A DNA stretch of 64,000 nucleotides from Pseudisothecium myosuroides. Taxonomy: Eukaryota; Streptophyta; Bryopsida; Hypnales; Lembophyllaceae. Of this stretch, positions 34,975 to 47,782 are shown piece by piece. Numbering within the stretch: position 1 is the stretch's first letter; each line of letters starts with the position of its first letter. Where the stretch lies: positions 46,476,264 to 46,540,263 of the forward strand of contig OX637289.1 in NCBI GenBank assembly GCA_951799445.1, in the 5' to 3' direction. Under the pieces are notes generated by a model. It was given only the letters and a program-made list of their open reading frames with translations. It was not told the origin of the DNA and made no database searches. The position numbers and the translations under genes were made by a program.

Positions 34975-35999
34975 TAGAGCATTTCCAGGAACCATCACTG
35001 TGAATAAGCAACGCCGAAGCGGCAGAGTGTCTTCTTGCAACCCCAAAGCCGCCCGACTGGCCCGACTGGTGCAGACAAGTGGGCAAGTAGTGAACAGTGT
35101 CGCCCTATAAAACCGCGCGCGGCGTTCTCTGGACAACAGACCGCCCCTTCCATTGGTTAGTTCCATTCATTATCCATCCTCCTGCGTCTTTTGCCTCTCA
35201 ATTCTTGCTCTTTCTTTTCGGATTGCTGTTGTCGTGATTCAACGTTAGCCACTCCTGCTGCAATCTTCCTCACTCGAGCATCTTCAGTTCTATCACTCGT
35301 CTTTGCGTGAGGGTTTCCGTTTTGAAATCTCGGAGGGAGACATCATTTTGCTCCAAGATCCAGCTGCTGCGATCGCTTCTCGCTTCAGCAGCAGCACATG
35401 CCCGCGCTCTTGCAAGGTCAAGGACCAGTCAACAGTCAGCAAATTTGTGTGAGTGGATGTTGCGCTGGGAGAGTGTCTTGCGAGTGTGGTGAGGGGGTGT
35501 CGATAAAAGAGAATTATTGGTTAGCTTGGAGAGATGGAAGGCCAGAGAAGGGTCGGAGATAGAATGGTGAGTGTCCCGTAGTGTGATTTTGGTTCATTGA
35601 GGGCTTGCTACAGTGTCGGCTTTAATCTTACTACGCTCTTTCTGTTGGGTAGTGTACCTTGGCGAGATGGGAGGCCAGAGCAGGGTATGAGATAGCGAGC
35701 GTCTCGATTGAACACTGCAGTCTCGGTTATAATTTTATTATTCTCTTTCTATTAAACGAAAGCACACTTGATGCATTTGCATTGTTGGTGGAGTTAGCTT
35801 TGTATTCAGCTTCGAATCTTGGGACATCTCCATTTGTGTGGAGTGTGAAGGCGCTCTGTTTTCTTAAGTTTAGTGAGCCTTCTGCTTTTGTTCGTAGGGG
35901 TGTTGGCAGGTTTTGAATCTTGGGTGTGTAAGTTTAGTGCCAAATCATCATGGTTGTGTGAATGTAGGGCCTGGGAGAGGAGCTTGAATACTTGTCAAT

Positions 36000-37247
36000 A
36001 TGGAGAATTGTGCACAACGACTGACTGGTGGGGGATTTGAGGAGACAATTATGTCAGCCACTGGTCCTTCCACCACACCGGATGTAATCTCCAATTTCCA
36101 CACTACTCTTGAAGAATGTAAGTTGTCTTCTGGATGAGGTTGCACTTGGAGATTGTAGCGGTGCAGGATCCTCTTTGGAACCGAAGTCTGAGCACTTCTC
36201 TGCACGCGTGGAGGAGATGATGCAAAGCAAGAGCCAATTCTCTTCAGTTGTGGAGCATGAGATTGAGCATTCGAAGGTGCATTGGACCGAAGTGAGTGGC
36301 CTTTCTGATTCCTCAGAAGACAGCAACAACTATGAAGAAGTGAATCAAGAGAATGTGAATGTCTTTGCAGAATTGATGAACGACCCCAAATGGAGGGACC
36401 ATAATTTGGATCATTTTTTGAGTAAGTGAAGTTTTGAGTTTGCCTTATGTGAAGTTGGGTCGGAATATTGCAGAAGGCGGACAAGCATAAATCTTTGAAG
36501 TTACGGACATTGATGGCGATGTGTATCCTGAAATGTTATTGAAGGTGTTGAAGAGAGGATCATATCTATCAAATCTTAGAAAACAATGGCTTTGTGGAGT
36601 CCTTTGACTGGATATCTATGTATTGCAGTTTCAAGATTGATGTTGTAAGATGGGAGGTTTTTGTTTTTGATGAGTAAATGTTGGGGGGTGACTTATGCAA
36701 GTTCATTGACCAAGCCATGCAAGAGAAGAACAATTGAAGTTCACCATTTCCATATGAGTGGAATGGGTTGACCTTGCGTGCCAAATTTATTATGAGTTGA
36801 ATTGCTCATCATATGGACAAGTTACACAATCAAAGCATCTTTCATAGAGACTTGAAAGTTGCCAATATCCTTCTTCATCTGAATGATGAATACCTTGTAG
36901 TATTTGTAGTAGACTTTGAGTGCTCTATTGGAGTTCATGGAACTGGGTTTTGGAGGGCACCGGAAATATTTTTGGCTTTGAAGAATAGAAGTGCAATTGA
37001 CTTCTTGGAGAAAGTAGATGTATATAGCTACTATATGACCTACTTTGAAATTGTAATTGGTTGCTTACCATTTGAAGGTGAATTGGAGGCATGTAGAGTT
37101 AGCAATGATCTTATTATAGAAGGTCGGAGGCCTAAACTTCCTAGTGATTTGGATGTGACATTGAAGGATTTGATTGAGAGATGTTGGAATCCAATTTTAA
37201 ATGAGAGACCTAGTTTTTCAAAGATTCTTCAAGTACTTGTCTTTTGA
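36000..37247 (+). pseudogene. Broken second copy of the kinase-like gene
   Basis: It aligns with the intact gene at 9196-10431 from the ATG (36000) to the stop (TGA 37245-37247), and the leader homology extends back to 34977. A 2-bp deletion near 36135 shifts the frame, a stop follows the FLSK segment at 36427-36429, the glycine-loop region has TAA where the intact copy has Glu, and further shifts occur in 36600-36800. The C-lobe from 36813 is open and reads HRDLKVAN, DFE, WRAPE and CWNPILNERP. It keeps the catalytic-loop Asn that the intact copy has lost. The leader intron donor has decayed to GTTAGT (35157) and the acceptor is AATGTAG. Confidence 0.85.
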
Positions 37248-37310
37248 TATATAGCATCATTGTGAAGAGGTAATTTCCAACTTTATCATATACTATTTGG
37301 ACATCCTATG

Positions 37311-40300
37311 TAGTGGGGTTTTTTTGGGCGAAATTTTGCACCAAAGCGATACTCAGATAAGGATGATTTTAAAAAGTAGTATAGAAAATTCCATGGAAAA
37401 TCCAAGAGAATCGCTAAAAATTGCAAGTTTAATGCATTTATATCGCTTGGTAACAGGGATGAAGTGGTGGCTTATCGTGCGAGCAAGCGATGGACCAACT
37501 GACACCAATGCTACCAAGCAATAATTTTAAAGGTGCCAGTTTTGAAGAGCCATGTTATAGTTTAAGGTTTGCCTACTTGCCCTCCTCCAAAACCAACCGC
37601 CTCGCTTTTGGATTCCGCCTTGTTTTTTAAAGATCACTCTCTTTGTCATACCAAGGGAGGGAAGGATTGCCCTTTCAACCCCAAATATAGTACATTAGTT
37701 CTCATGTACTCTTGATTTAGTTCACTTCTCAACTCCACTATTTAGAATAAATTATATTACAAAATTGCATCAATGTTGTCCTAGCTTTCACTACTCTTCA
37801 AATAGGGTTCATAGGATACTTCTTTGGTAGCTTGAAAATGACAACAATGCAATGTGAGTGCACTAGGTGGAAAAAGGCAAAGAATGGTGGGAGTCCCTGC
37901 TTTCATAGTTGGCTCCACTAATTGGCAACTGCTAGGAAATGTATTCTTTGTCATCTTCCCTTTCATTTGTGATCTCTGATGTCTACATTCCAAGTAGTCC
38001 AATCCACCTTGCTTACTTGTGAATCTCGGCATCTTAGGTGCAATCGAGAGTGCAATTGTTGGTTGGATTGAGTTTTTAAAAACAAAGTTTTCTAGTCATG
38101 CAAGTGTGGCTTTAGATCTTGTTATGTAGCCGGTTCTACCTCTCACCTTGTGTTCTACTTTATTTTTTAGGTTTTGAGGGTGTTGTGGGATCCCTACAGG
38201 CCTTGCATTGGCGCCCAAACCGCCAAAGAAGGTTCCCACATTTAAACAACACACACTGTTGATTTCAAGTCAAGGCAAATTCTCCACACAGGCTTTGGAG
38301 AATGCTAAGAAAGCAAGGGCAATGGCTTGTGAGGCAATGCTCCAAGCTCTTCTAAGTTGCCCTCAACACATTCATTGTAGGGATCCATTGATGCACGCAC
38401 AACACAATCAAATCCAATACCGAGCGCAAACACTATGAAGACTTCGGCAAACACCCTAGAGTTCACTGCAAATTCGTTGGTTGCTGACAATGGAGGCGTA
38501 GCGACGGTATCAGTGCAGAAAGCGGTTTGTGAGTAAGATGCTAAACCTTGCTTTTTTCCAATTATTTCTTTAAATGTCCTCATTGTTGTCAATGTTGTTT
38601 GCAATGCAAGATCCACCCCATTGGCTAGACTATCATCGCCTTGGGGGGGTATTGTGATTACTGTCCCTTCCTTTTCTATTGTAATGCTTGAATGTAATGC
38701 AATGCATGGTCAGAGTGATCTGAAGTTTCTAGTGAGAAGATAGTTATTGAATATGCATTGTAAATAAGAGAGAAGAAATGAACAGAAGTTAACCATTTTT
38801 CTTCTCCATTGGGTTATATGCTTGTTGTTGGTTGTTTGTGAAGTTAGAAATGTTTCCCTATGTAAATTTAGTAGTCTTTCAAATATCCCAAAACTAACTA
38901 GTTTGAAAATTTTCTCTTCACTAACTAGGCTGTCTCAAGCTTACTTGACTTTTAAGATCAAATGGTTTAAGATTTGATGTCAACAGGCATGTGAAGCTTT
39001 CATGGAGGTGACTGTTTCTATTTTTTAATATTTTTTTAAAATTTCTTCTTGGTATCACAAGACTTGTTCAATATAAAACTTTTCATTTATAGCTTAGCTT
39101 ATATATTTTATGTGATCCTTATTGAAGTCTCTTGTATAGTTGGTTTTGAGATTTATAGAGACTGTTCAAAGAGAGTAGAGAAGAAAATTATTAGGTAGTG
39201 GGAATTTCCATTCCATTTTCTATTCTGAAATTTTGCTAAATGAAATGTAAAAGATTCCATTAAATGCATCAATACATGTTATATACTTATAATAATACAA
39301 TTAACAACAGATGAAAATTGAACAAATTGAGTACTAGTAATTGCATCTGAGACTGTAGTAGATTTAAACTGCATATGAAATAATAATTAAAATTTTAATT
39401 TGTATTGACTGGAAACTTCTTGAGGTACCATAATTAGATTGGTGTTGCATACCTAGATTTTTATATGTGTGTGCTCAAATGAAGGATACAAGCAAAAATA
39501 AGTTTTAAATTTGCTAATGAAGAATAAATTAATTTTGACCAAGTATGAGGCCTTTTGCTTTCACTCAAAGTTTTAGGGTTAATATGTTAATATAGTGGAG
39601 AGAGAAGACAATGGATTCACGAGTCCTATTGATCTGTATCAATGTACTAGAAGGTAGAGGTTGTTACTTATGTCTCTGTAGGAGTATTAAGGTATGTAGG
39701 AGTGTCATTTTTTAGATGTAGAGAGATCACTTTGGACACAGGACTATAATTTCTTAAAGTAGTTTTTTTATCCCAAAGTTACCATATTTTTTGTATTGAT
39801 ATATGTTTCTAGTTCTTGAAGTGTTATTTCTTTCGGCAACACCGTAAGGATATCTACCGGTTTGGTTGAGAGCTTGCTTGGTGAAGCATCCAAACCCCCT
39901 ATTCATTTTGAGTGTTTTATGTGATGCTACTTATACTCTTTAAAGTGAGGCAAGTGGTGAAATACTTTTGAATGGGTAATTTGCGCTTGATTTATGTGAT
40001 GTGAAACGCCTTGGAAACTTGATACCCAAGTCAATTATTGCTTAAGTTATATTGATGTGTTTCTGGTTTAGTTTGAAGTGGCCACAAGTTGGATGACAAT
40101 GATGATACCAAAGTGTTTCAGATTTTAATTTCAAACTACAGACTTCATCAAAGTCCCATATCATGAAGTTCAGTGGTTGATGTTGAATTGCTAATGACTA
40201 GGAATGGTAAAATGGCTATTAAGATTGTTGGTGAATTGAGATAGATTATTTGTTTTCTCAAAGCCTATGCAACATTATTAATTTTCAAGCTATGGTTGGA

Positions 40301-40380
40301 CAGTCGTCACTTGGTGCACAAAATATATTTTTTAGGAAAGTTTGAAGTTTAACACTCTCCATTTCATTTGAACAATTATA
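37311..40380. other. Spacer between kinase copy and hAT remnant
   Basis: Homology to the first kinase locus ends near 37310 at TGTAG|TGGGG, likely an insertion or breakpoint. A 75-codon frame at 37297-37524 and one at 38208-38438 are unassigned. From about 38650 to 40380 the DNA is AT-rich with nothing recognised. Confidence 0.35.
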
Positions 40381-43300
40381 GGAAGGGATACCAAGAGAGA
40401 TGGACCTTGAAATTCCTATGGTACAAACAAGATCCAAATGGAGTTGGAAATTATGAAAAAGTAAAATGTATCATATGCTCTCATGTCTATGGACACGATT
40501 ACCTCTTAGATGCCAAAGGGGACAACTTACAAAAGCACGAAGGATAGACAACCACCAAAAGAGTGACAAGTTAAAATTGGGCGAAAAAAGGAGAGAGGGC
40601 TTTGGATGAATACTGAATCCAAGTACAAGAAGGTTGAAAGGTTGTATGTTGCTTTGCTAGTGATTGACATTCTCACAATGATTGCAGATGGAGCTCCACC
40701 AAAACAAAAAGATGTTCACATAATGGTTATTTTTCACTTACATTCCTTTGGCCGGTCCATGATAGAATATGAACACATGTATGTATGTATATATATATAT
40801 ATATATATCCTTTTGAAGCAACTTTGTTGCTTGAAATTACCAATAAAGCATTGGCGGGACTCCTCTGGTTGGCAACTTGCAAAGAGCATATGCACTGTGG
40901 TGCAGAATTGAACAAAGGAAGTGGTGAGTGCAACCAACTATTTCTCCCTTACTTGCGATGAGTTCACTACGGTAGATAACCAATCATGGATTTCTATACA
41001 TGCATATGTGCTCATTGATTGGGAAAAAGTGTTCTTGCTGTTGACTTTAGAGAGATTGGCTAATGGTGCATGCAATAATGATCGAAATAACCAGATTCAT
41101 AGTGAGGTCCATCAGCTATGATGGGGGATTAAGCAAACAATACATTTGGCTTTGTTTTGCGTTGGATGGGGCATCTATCTTATAAGAAAAACATATGGGA
41201 GCTACTATGCAATTACAAGGACTTCATGCTCCCCACTGTGTTGGCATACATTGTGTTGTTCATTGAACAGACTTAGTAGTGGAGTTTCTATTAGACTTCC
41301 ATATGATCTCCACAATCAAGAAGATGCTCAAGAAATTACACTCTTACTTTAGTGAGAGTCCTAAGCAACATTTGGAATTGGAGAAGCTATTAGAACTACT
41401 CAATTCAAAGGGCGGTAAAATTTTGAATAATGTGAAAACTGGGTGGATCTCAATATTGTCTCCTCTTAGGCATGTCCTTTTGGAGTACCAGGTGTTGCTC
41501 ATAAAGATGTGTACAGACATGTTCGTGAAGCCGACCATTAAAGGAGCCTGTACCAATTTTGAACATTTGGCTAATGTCAAAAGCATGTTGTGGTTGGTTG
41601 CTTTGTTGCCTTTCTTGCAAATCATAAAAAACTTGATTGTTTTTGCTCAGTCCTTGAATGTTTATGTTTAGGATTTCACTAGGGTACTAACTATTTGCCA
41701 ATAGGGCATTCATGTAGTCTACATAGATGATGCAACAACTTTCAAGTTTGATGCCTTTTTGGCAATTCAGCTCTATTTTTGAAATGAACAATGATCATAT
41801 GAAGCTACAGTGGCAGCTAGACTTGAATGAGGGTGAAGAACACTTAGTGTTTAAAGCTCATCAGGAGACTTTGGCAGGGTCACACTTGAATGCCACTTGC
41901 TTCAATGCCTTCACGGGGACACATGAATTTGTTACACATGAATTGCGGGAGGTGGTCAAATCTGAAGTGAAGATAGATGTCCAAGGTAAGTGCTTCCCTT
42001 TAACCTCTTCTCTTTTGGTGGATTTGGCATTGCAATTTTTCAATTCAGTTATTTTCATATATGCGTTGTTTTGACATTGACATTTTAAAATTTTATTATC
42101 TTTTCATGTACTTGTTGGTTTGTCTTTTCAAGTTTAAATTTTTTAATGTACTTGTGAACTTGTAATTGTAATTTTTCAATTCAATTATTTTTTGTTGTAC
42201 TTGTCGTTTGGCATTGTTGAATTTGAATTATTGGTGCCTTAGTTGTTTGGAGTTTGGACTTGTAGAATTGTTTTAAAAATTAAATTATTGTTACCTTTGA
42301 TGTTTGAAATTGTTGGACTATATGAAGGTATAATATTGAATTGATTGCATGTTTTCAATTTCACATTGCTTGAAATAACTAACTCTAAATCCTTGTAATT
42401 GTTGACCCTTGTAGTTGTTGGGAATTGATTAACGCCTATGCTTCATATTATGCAGAGGCTACAATAAAGATTATGATGGAGTTATCCAACCGCTTTCTTC
42501 CGAGCCACATAATGGATGCTTTATGCATTGTATATCCACAATTTTGGCTTGCAGATGTGAACAAGAGACAATTGCAACATCATCTTAGTATTATCAAGAA
42601 TGTCTTTGGACAACCCAAAGAAATGGAGGTAGAGGTCAATAGATGGGAGTAGACCCGAGAGTTGGTATCACCCGGAGCCTTAGATAAGCAACTTGAATAC
42701 TTTTGAATTGCCATGATCAACAATAGCTTGCATGCCATGCGTGCAATAGACCCCTACATTCATCTAATGACGAAGTTATGGCGCAATCTGAGCTTGTCTC
42801 CAATGCTACCTAGGGTTTTCCCAGAATTTTTCAAGCTTGCTGAAATAGGTATGATCATTGTGTGAATCTACAATATTCTCACTCTCATTTGAATTATACT
42901 TTTCTTTTAGTTTTGGTTATATGCCACTCACAGTTATATTTTAATTAAGGTTTTACTTTAGCAAAATCTTTGCCTTCAATTTGTGTTGTATTGAGTTTTG
43001 TTGTTTTGGAGTTACAATGCAATTTGGTTTATATTGTAAGGTCTATATTTGACTAACTTCCAATATGTTTGATCATGGCTTAGACTACATTGTTAGTTTC
43101 AATTGGTAGATTTTTTTCCCATTGTTGACTTTGAATTCTCATTCTTTTTTAAAGAACCTAACATGTTGCCTTGTTGCTTGATGATGTAGGTCCTAAGAAG
43201 CGTGGAAGATGAGCGAACATTTAGTAATGTTTTGTTTTCAAAAGCAAGATTTGGAACCGCTTGACAAACCACTTGTCTTTGTGTGCAGTTGTATTTGCCC

Positions 43301-43410
43301 AGGAACACTTCACAGTTCAGACCATGTTGTACAAGGAACTAAAGGAAGCAATTGAAGACTGGAGACTTGCCAAGTCCAAGCGAGGTAGATACCAGGAAAA
43401 CCTTTGAATG
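40381..43410 (+). pseudogene. Decayed hAT-type transposase / ZNF862-like gene
   Basis: Coding blocks follow in order. At 40381-40548, WTLKFLWYKQDPNG and KVKCIICS...GDNLQKHEG form a BED-like zinc finger. At 40921-41121, FSLTCDEFTTVDNQSWISIH matches the DUF4371-type start of hAT-derived plant proteins. At 41279-41671, YFSESPKQHLELEKLLEL and VKTGWISILSPLRHVLLEY continue the core. At 42425-42860, HIMDALCIVYPQFW and RVFPEFFKLAEI precede an intron-like gap, and at 43190-43255 VLRSVEDERTFSNVLF is the hAT C-terminal dimerisation motif. Numerous stops, frame changes and a (TA)n expansion break the gene. This class is common in plants both as transposase and as domesticated genes. Identification rests on remembered motifs. 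Confidence 0.75.
40781..40808. repeat. (TG/TA)n microsatellite
   Basis: ATGTATGTATG followed by a run of TA repeats, inside the hAT gene remnant. Confidence 0.85.
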
Positions 43411-43643
43411 TCGTGGGCTCACAGGAGCTCCTATAGTCATCAACGGCCACATCACTCTATGTAGGCCAACTTGCTTTTGTTTTGGTATTGTTAGACTTTT
43501 CTTGATTGTAGTATGGGTTGCTTGACACAAACATTGGACATCTAATATAATCTTGTTGCTATAATGTTTCAGGAATACTTGAAGACATTTAGCATGCACA
43601 ATTTTGCTCTTTGTGTGACTTGGTATGTATTGGTCCAATGTCT

Positions 43644-44204
43644 TGGGGGGGTCACTTAGAGTGTCCATTAGAAAACACGTGCGAACAAAACTTTGGGACC
43701 CCTATATTATATCCTAAAATTTAAATAAAATGAAATAAAAAAAATATGACTAGATTTTCCTACTTCAAAAGTTTATGTTTTGAATTATTGATATTTTTAT
43801 TTGTTAATGATAATTAGTTACAAATTTTTGAAGTAATTAGATACACTGTACAACTGAAAAATAACTTTCACACCCCTATATTATATCCTAAAAAATTGTC
43901 TAAAAAATGAACAAAAAATTCCTAAAAATAGCTCTCTATTGAAAGTTCATTTTGAGTTGAGTATTGATGCAATGGTCATCTAAATGTGATCTCTATAAAT
44001 ATTTGAGTTGAAAAACATGCCGTTTTAGGCCATTTTCAACCTCTTGTACAAATCATTTCAACTATTATTTTAGTTTGAAATTTTGGCAATAGAAACCTAT
44101 AGTCATTATTAAGAAACCCTCAAAATTTTAAGTTGAAATTATAGTTCATTAGAAACCACTTGTTCGCACGTGGTTTGTAGTAAAATACTAGGTGCCCCCC
44201 TCGA
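43644..44204. mobile_element. Mutator-like MITE (561 bp)
   Basis: The ends are G-rich/C-rich with inverted blocks AAACACGTGCGAACAA (left) and TTGTTCGCACGTGGTTT (right). GTCCAATGTCT (43633-43643) and GTCCAATGTTT (44205-44215) flank it as a 9-11 bp direct repeat with one mismatch, the size expected of Mutator-like elements. The interior repeats CCTATATTATATCCTAAAA twice and codes for nothing. It sits just beyond the hAT gene remnant. Confidence 0.65.
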
Positions 44205-44215
44205 GTCCAATGTTT

Positions 44216-44964
44216 GGCTTCTATAGTTTTGTCATTATCTTTGTAAAAACGGATAGCATCATTTTTGGCAAGTTTTGGTACTACATTTAGTTGTAAGTTT
44301 TATTTCCATTCTTAAGTTGTTTATTGCTCATCTACATGCTCAAAATTTGTCTCTGTGGGGTTGAAAATCAATTAATCACTATTCAGCATGTATAAATCTA
44401 TCTTGTATAGCAAATTCAAGCTGGCTACTGGACTCTTTAATCGCAAAAGGAACCTATAATTTTAATATGAATATCATTGTTGGACAACCCCCTAAAAGTT
44501 GTGAATAGTATTGAAGGCTACAAGTATAAATACATAGTAGTCTAGTGAGTTATTTTGAATTAAAGAAAATCAAATTTGGTGCACCCTAAAAAATGTGAAC
44601 CCCCCCCGCCGATCCTTTGGATAAATTATGAATTTTCAATGGATAAGTTATGGATAAGGTTGAATTTTCTATAAGAATTTCAAACATGCCCCCAAAAACA
44701 ATTATTCATGAGAGTGATATAATCATGGACTATGCTGTAAATATGGTTGGATTTGATGAATATCATATGTGTTTTGTGTCAAAGAATAGATCTTACCAAA
44801 CTTGGTGTGTTATTAATCATTTCAAACATGCTTTGACCTTTATTATTGCTAAAGTGCAATCAAATAATATTCACCATCCATTCAAAAGAATTGAAAAGCA
44901 TCCCAATTCTACTTTTGTGCTACTAGTGGTCAATACATACAGTCTTAGTTAAAAAAATCAATGC
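44216..44964. other. Spacer with one unassigned ORF
   Basis: An ATG at 44650 opens 100 codons to 44952 (start MDKVEFSIRISNMPPKTI). No family is recognised, there is no codon-context support, and it may be chance. A run of C near 44600. Confidence 0.3.
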
Positions 44965-45907
44965 TTAACTTGTAAAGTCCCAACATCCCTGCAAGGGCCA
45001 CTTGGGATTTTGGATAGGCTCATGTGACCTCAATTTTTGACATTATTTTTTGAAACTTTTTTTGAAGATAGGAAATCACATTAGCTTCCTAAAAATATAA
45101 ATTTTATTTCAATTGGTGCCCGGAGCAAAAGTTATGCCACCCTAAGTCCAAAAAGCAATTTGTTGGGCAACACAAAAAAACACAAAAAATTGAGTTTTTA
45201 TTTTTAAATTTTTTCCCTCAAAGATTGCATTTTTTTCTACATTTAAAGCTTTGATTAATTTTATTTGGACTAATAATGAGAAAATTATGGACAATCTTCT
45301 TTTTTGAGCAATCCAAGCATCTTCTTGGAAAACAACTTATAGAATTCATTTTTGAATGCAATTTTCACAATTTTTCAAAAAAAAATTGTTTGATAGGGTT
45401 AACTTTGTTTACAAGAACAATCTGACTATTGGGATTATGGTGTCTCAATTCCATCTTAGAGTTATTAATGATTTAGTGTTTTTTTCAATCTCAGACCTAC
45501 TTCTACTTAACAATTTTTTAAATGAATGAATTTCTAGTGTTTTTTCTTTGAAATTTTTTTCTCTAATTCTCAATTCAAATCTTCAGCATAAAATTTTTTT
45601 AACTCGTATTCATTAGTGCAAACACTTTAGATTAAGAAGATTCAAAGCCAAAAAATCTAGTCACAAAATGTGCAAAAAAATTTGTTTTCTTCATTTTAAA
45701 TGCAAATATCTTACAATCTACGTAGTGAAAGTTCTTAAAATTTTTACTAAACATCCTTAGACTAGTCTAATGCAAGATCATGTGGTTTATATGCAAAAAA
45801 AATGAAAATTTTAAAAGTTTTGCACCTTGCAATAGAAATGGTAGTTTTGAGTGATTTTTGAGAAAAAAAAAAGGCCTTGGGACTTTTGGGGGGACTTTTG
45901 GGGTTAA
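44965..45907 (+). mobile_element. TTAA-flanked element, subfamily 2, copy 1
   Basis: The left end TTAACTTGTAAAGTCCC and right end GGGACTTTTGGGGTTAA are imperfect inverted repeats; 943 bp. The interior phrase ATTGGTGCCCGGAGCAAAAG is shared with the copy at 53698. The last ~200 bp resemble subfamily 1 (ATCTTACAATCTACG, AAATGGTAGTTTTGAG). Confidence 0.65.
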
Positions 45908-46866
45908 CTCTTTCAATCCCCAAAGAGCCAAAAGTGGTCAATCTTATTAAGGATATAAATTTGAATAACTTGCATATAATGTTAACATGAAATTGAATAT
46001 TATCATATGTGAGCTTACATTGTGAAATATAACTGTAGAACTACTTTAATACTAGTATATATTGTGGAGTTTGGAGATCTTTCAGAGATGGAGTGCAATA
46101 ATTCTTCTACCACACTTATATATGCAAGTGCAATATAAAATTGATGATTACCGTACTTGGCTATAAGGGTTGGCATTTCACGTTGAATATGTACTTGAAG
46201 TTATGAAAAGTGGTTTGGTAGTTCCTTTAAAAATTAATAAAACTTTCAAATTTTTTTGTTTTTATTCAAGAATTTGGCGCATTAATTATAGGTACAATAA
46301 GAAGGTGGAAAATTTATTGTTCTAAGATTTACAACTAGCCCATTTGGCATTTTGGTCCATTTTAAATTTGCATGTATCCTATTTTCTAATAGTTCAGCAT
46401 TTGCAACATTATTTTTTTTCAACTCTCTCTTGGTATTACATGTATTTTCCAAAAAAATCAAATTTCCTAATAATGGAAGTTGATTGAAGAGTTCCTTTGA
46501 GACAGTCAATGGGAGTTAAAGTAGCAACACCCATAACCATAAATTTAAGGGTTTTGAACATGATTATTATTAATTGACATCCAACAAATTATAGAATCCT
46601 ATTAGCAAGAGCTAGAAAAATAATTCTTGTGCACTTTCAAATGTATTATTTGGATATTGTGAGAATAAGTTGTGAATTTTTAAAGAGCCAACTACAATTG
46701 TACCTAATACCAAAACTAGGGTCTAATATTCAGATGTGCTACATCCTTGTAATCACATCTATTCACTTCCAAAGATTTTTCAAGATTTTAGAGGCGATGG
46801 TTATGGATATAGTGATGGTTATAGGTGTTGCTACCTTAAAGCATCTTTTGCTTCGAAGGTGGTCCT
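45908..46866. other. AT-rich spacer
   Basis: Nothing recognised. Confidence 0.4.
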
Positions 46867-47782
46867 ATAACCTTTAAAGGACTAAGTAAGGAGTCTACTT
46901 TATTTTTTTGAAAATTTGGGCAAGCTCTATTGGCTTTACATTTAGGAATTTTACATAAAAATATCTCCCAATCACCATACTCTAAATATAAAGCTTTGTT
47001 TCACATCATTTCAATAAATATTGCAAAAATTATAAGTTCATTTTCAATTTTAATGTCAAAGCGAAAAACTAAAAGTATATTCTAGAACAAAATTAATTAG
47101 TGTTATTTAATTGTACAGATTGATATTTACAAAAAAACATTTGTATTAATTTGTTCCAACTAATGAGATGAAAGTTATGAAGAGTTTTATTTTGTAGGCA
47201 ACAAAGGCAGGAAAAACATATGAAGTCGTTTTTTGAACTCACTTTTCAAAATTTCTATAGAAAATAACAATGCTAGATGTGTATTGCTTATTTGAACATT
47301 CTCACCATTGGGGTTTATAATTCTCAATTTCTTGTCTACAAATTATTTGCAATTTAGATTTTTCTTTCGTCATTCATATATCACCTTCCACTTTATAGTT
47401 TTTTTAAGATGAATGTAAAAAAACTTGGTTAAATTTTTTCTGTTTATTTTTAATTCATTCTTCAAAATTTTGACTGAGATGCACAAGTTATAGGATACAC
47501 CCCTTTTTCTCTAAAATTCTTGAAAAAAAACACTTCACATTTGGAAAATTAGAATGGGCCTAAAAAAACTAGTGTTTAAAGTTTGGGTACATTGATCTTG
47601 TAATTGGTTTGGGATTTTCATTCTTAAATTTTAGAGGCATATGCTTAAATAAGTTCACTAAAATATCCCATAGTTGAATTTATTAAAGAAAAAATATAGG
47701 CAAAGATTTTAGCCTTGCTTCGTGTAGGTGTATTTTGAAGTAGTTTTGGACCTCAAAACCTTACAAAACTTTAGGGGTTTAG
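46867..47782 (+). mobile_element. TTAA-type element, diverged copy
   Basis: The left end ATAACCTTTAAAGGAC and right end ACTTTAGGGGTTTAG are decayed versions of the TTAA-CCCCTAAAG terminus. The interior follows the family plan (GGGCAAGC near the start, AAAGTTATGAAGAG, CAATTTCTTGTC). 916 bp, non-coding, older than the subfamily 1 copies. Confidence 0.5.

Noticed and set aside
38208..38230. TTGGCGCCCAAACC, resembling an LTR primer binding site
   Set aside because: No LTR boundary, polyprotein remnant or polypurine tract was found around it.
40727..40937. ORFs containing IYIYIYI runs
   Set aside because: Product of the (TA)n repeat within the broken hAT gene.
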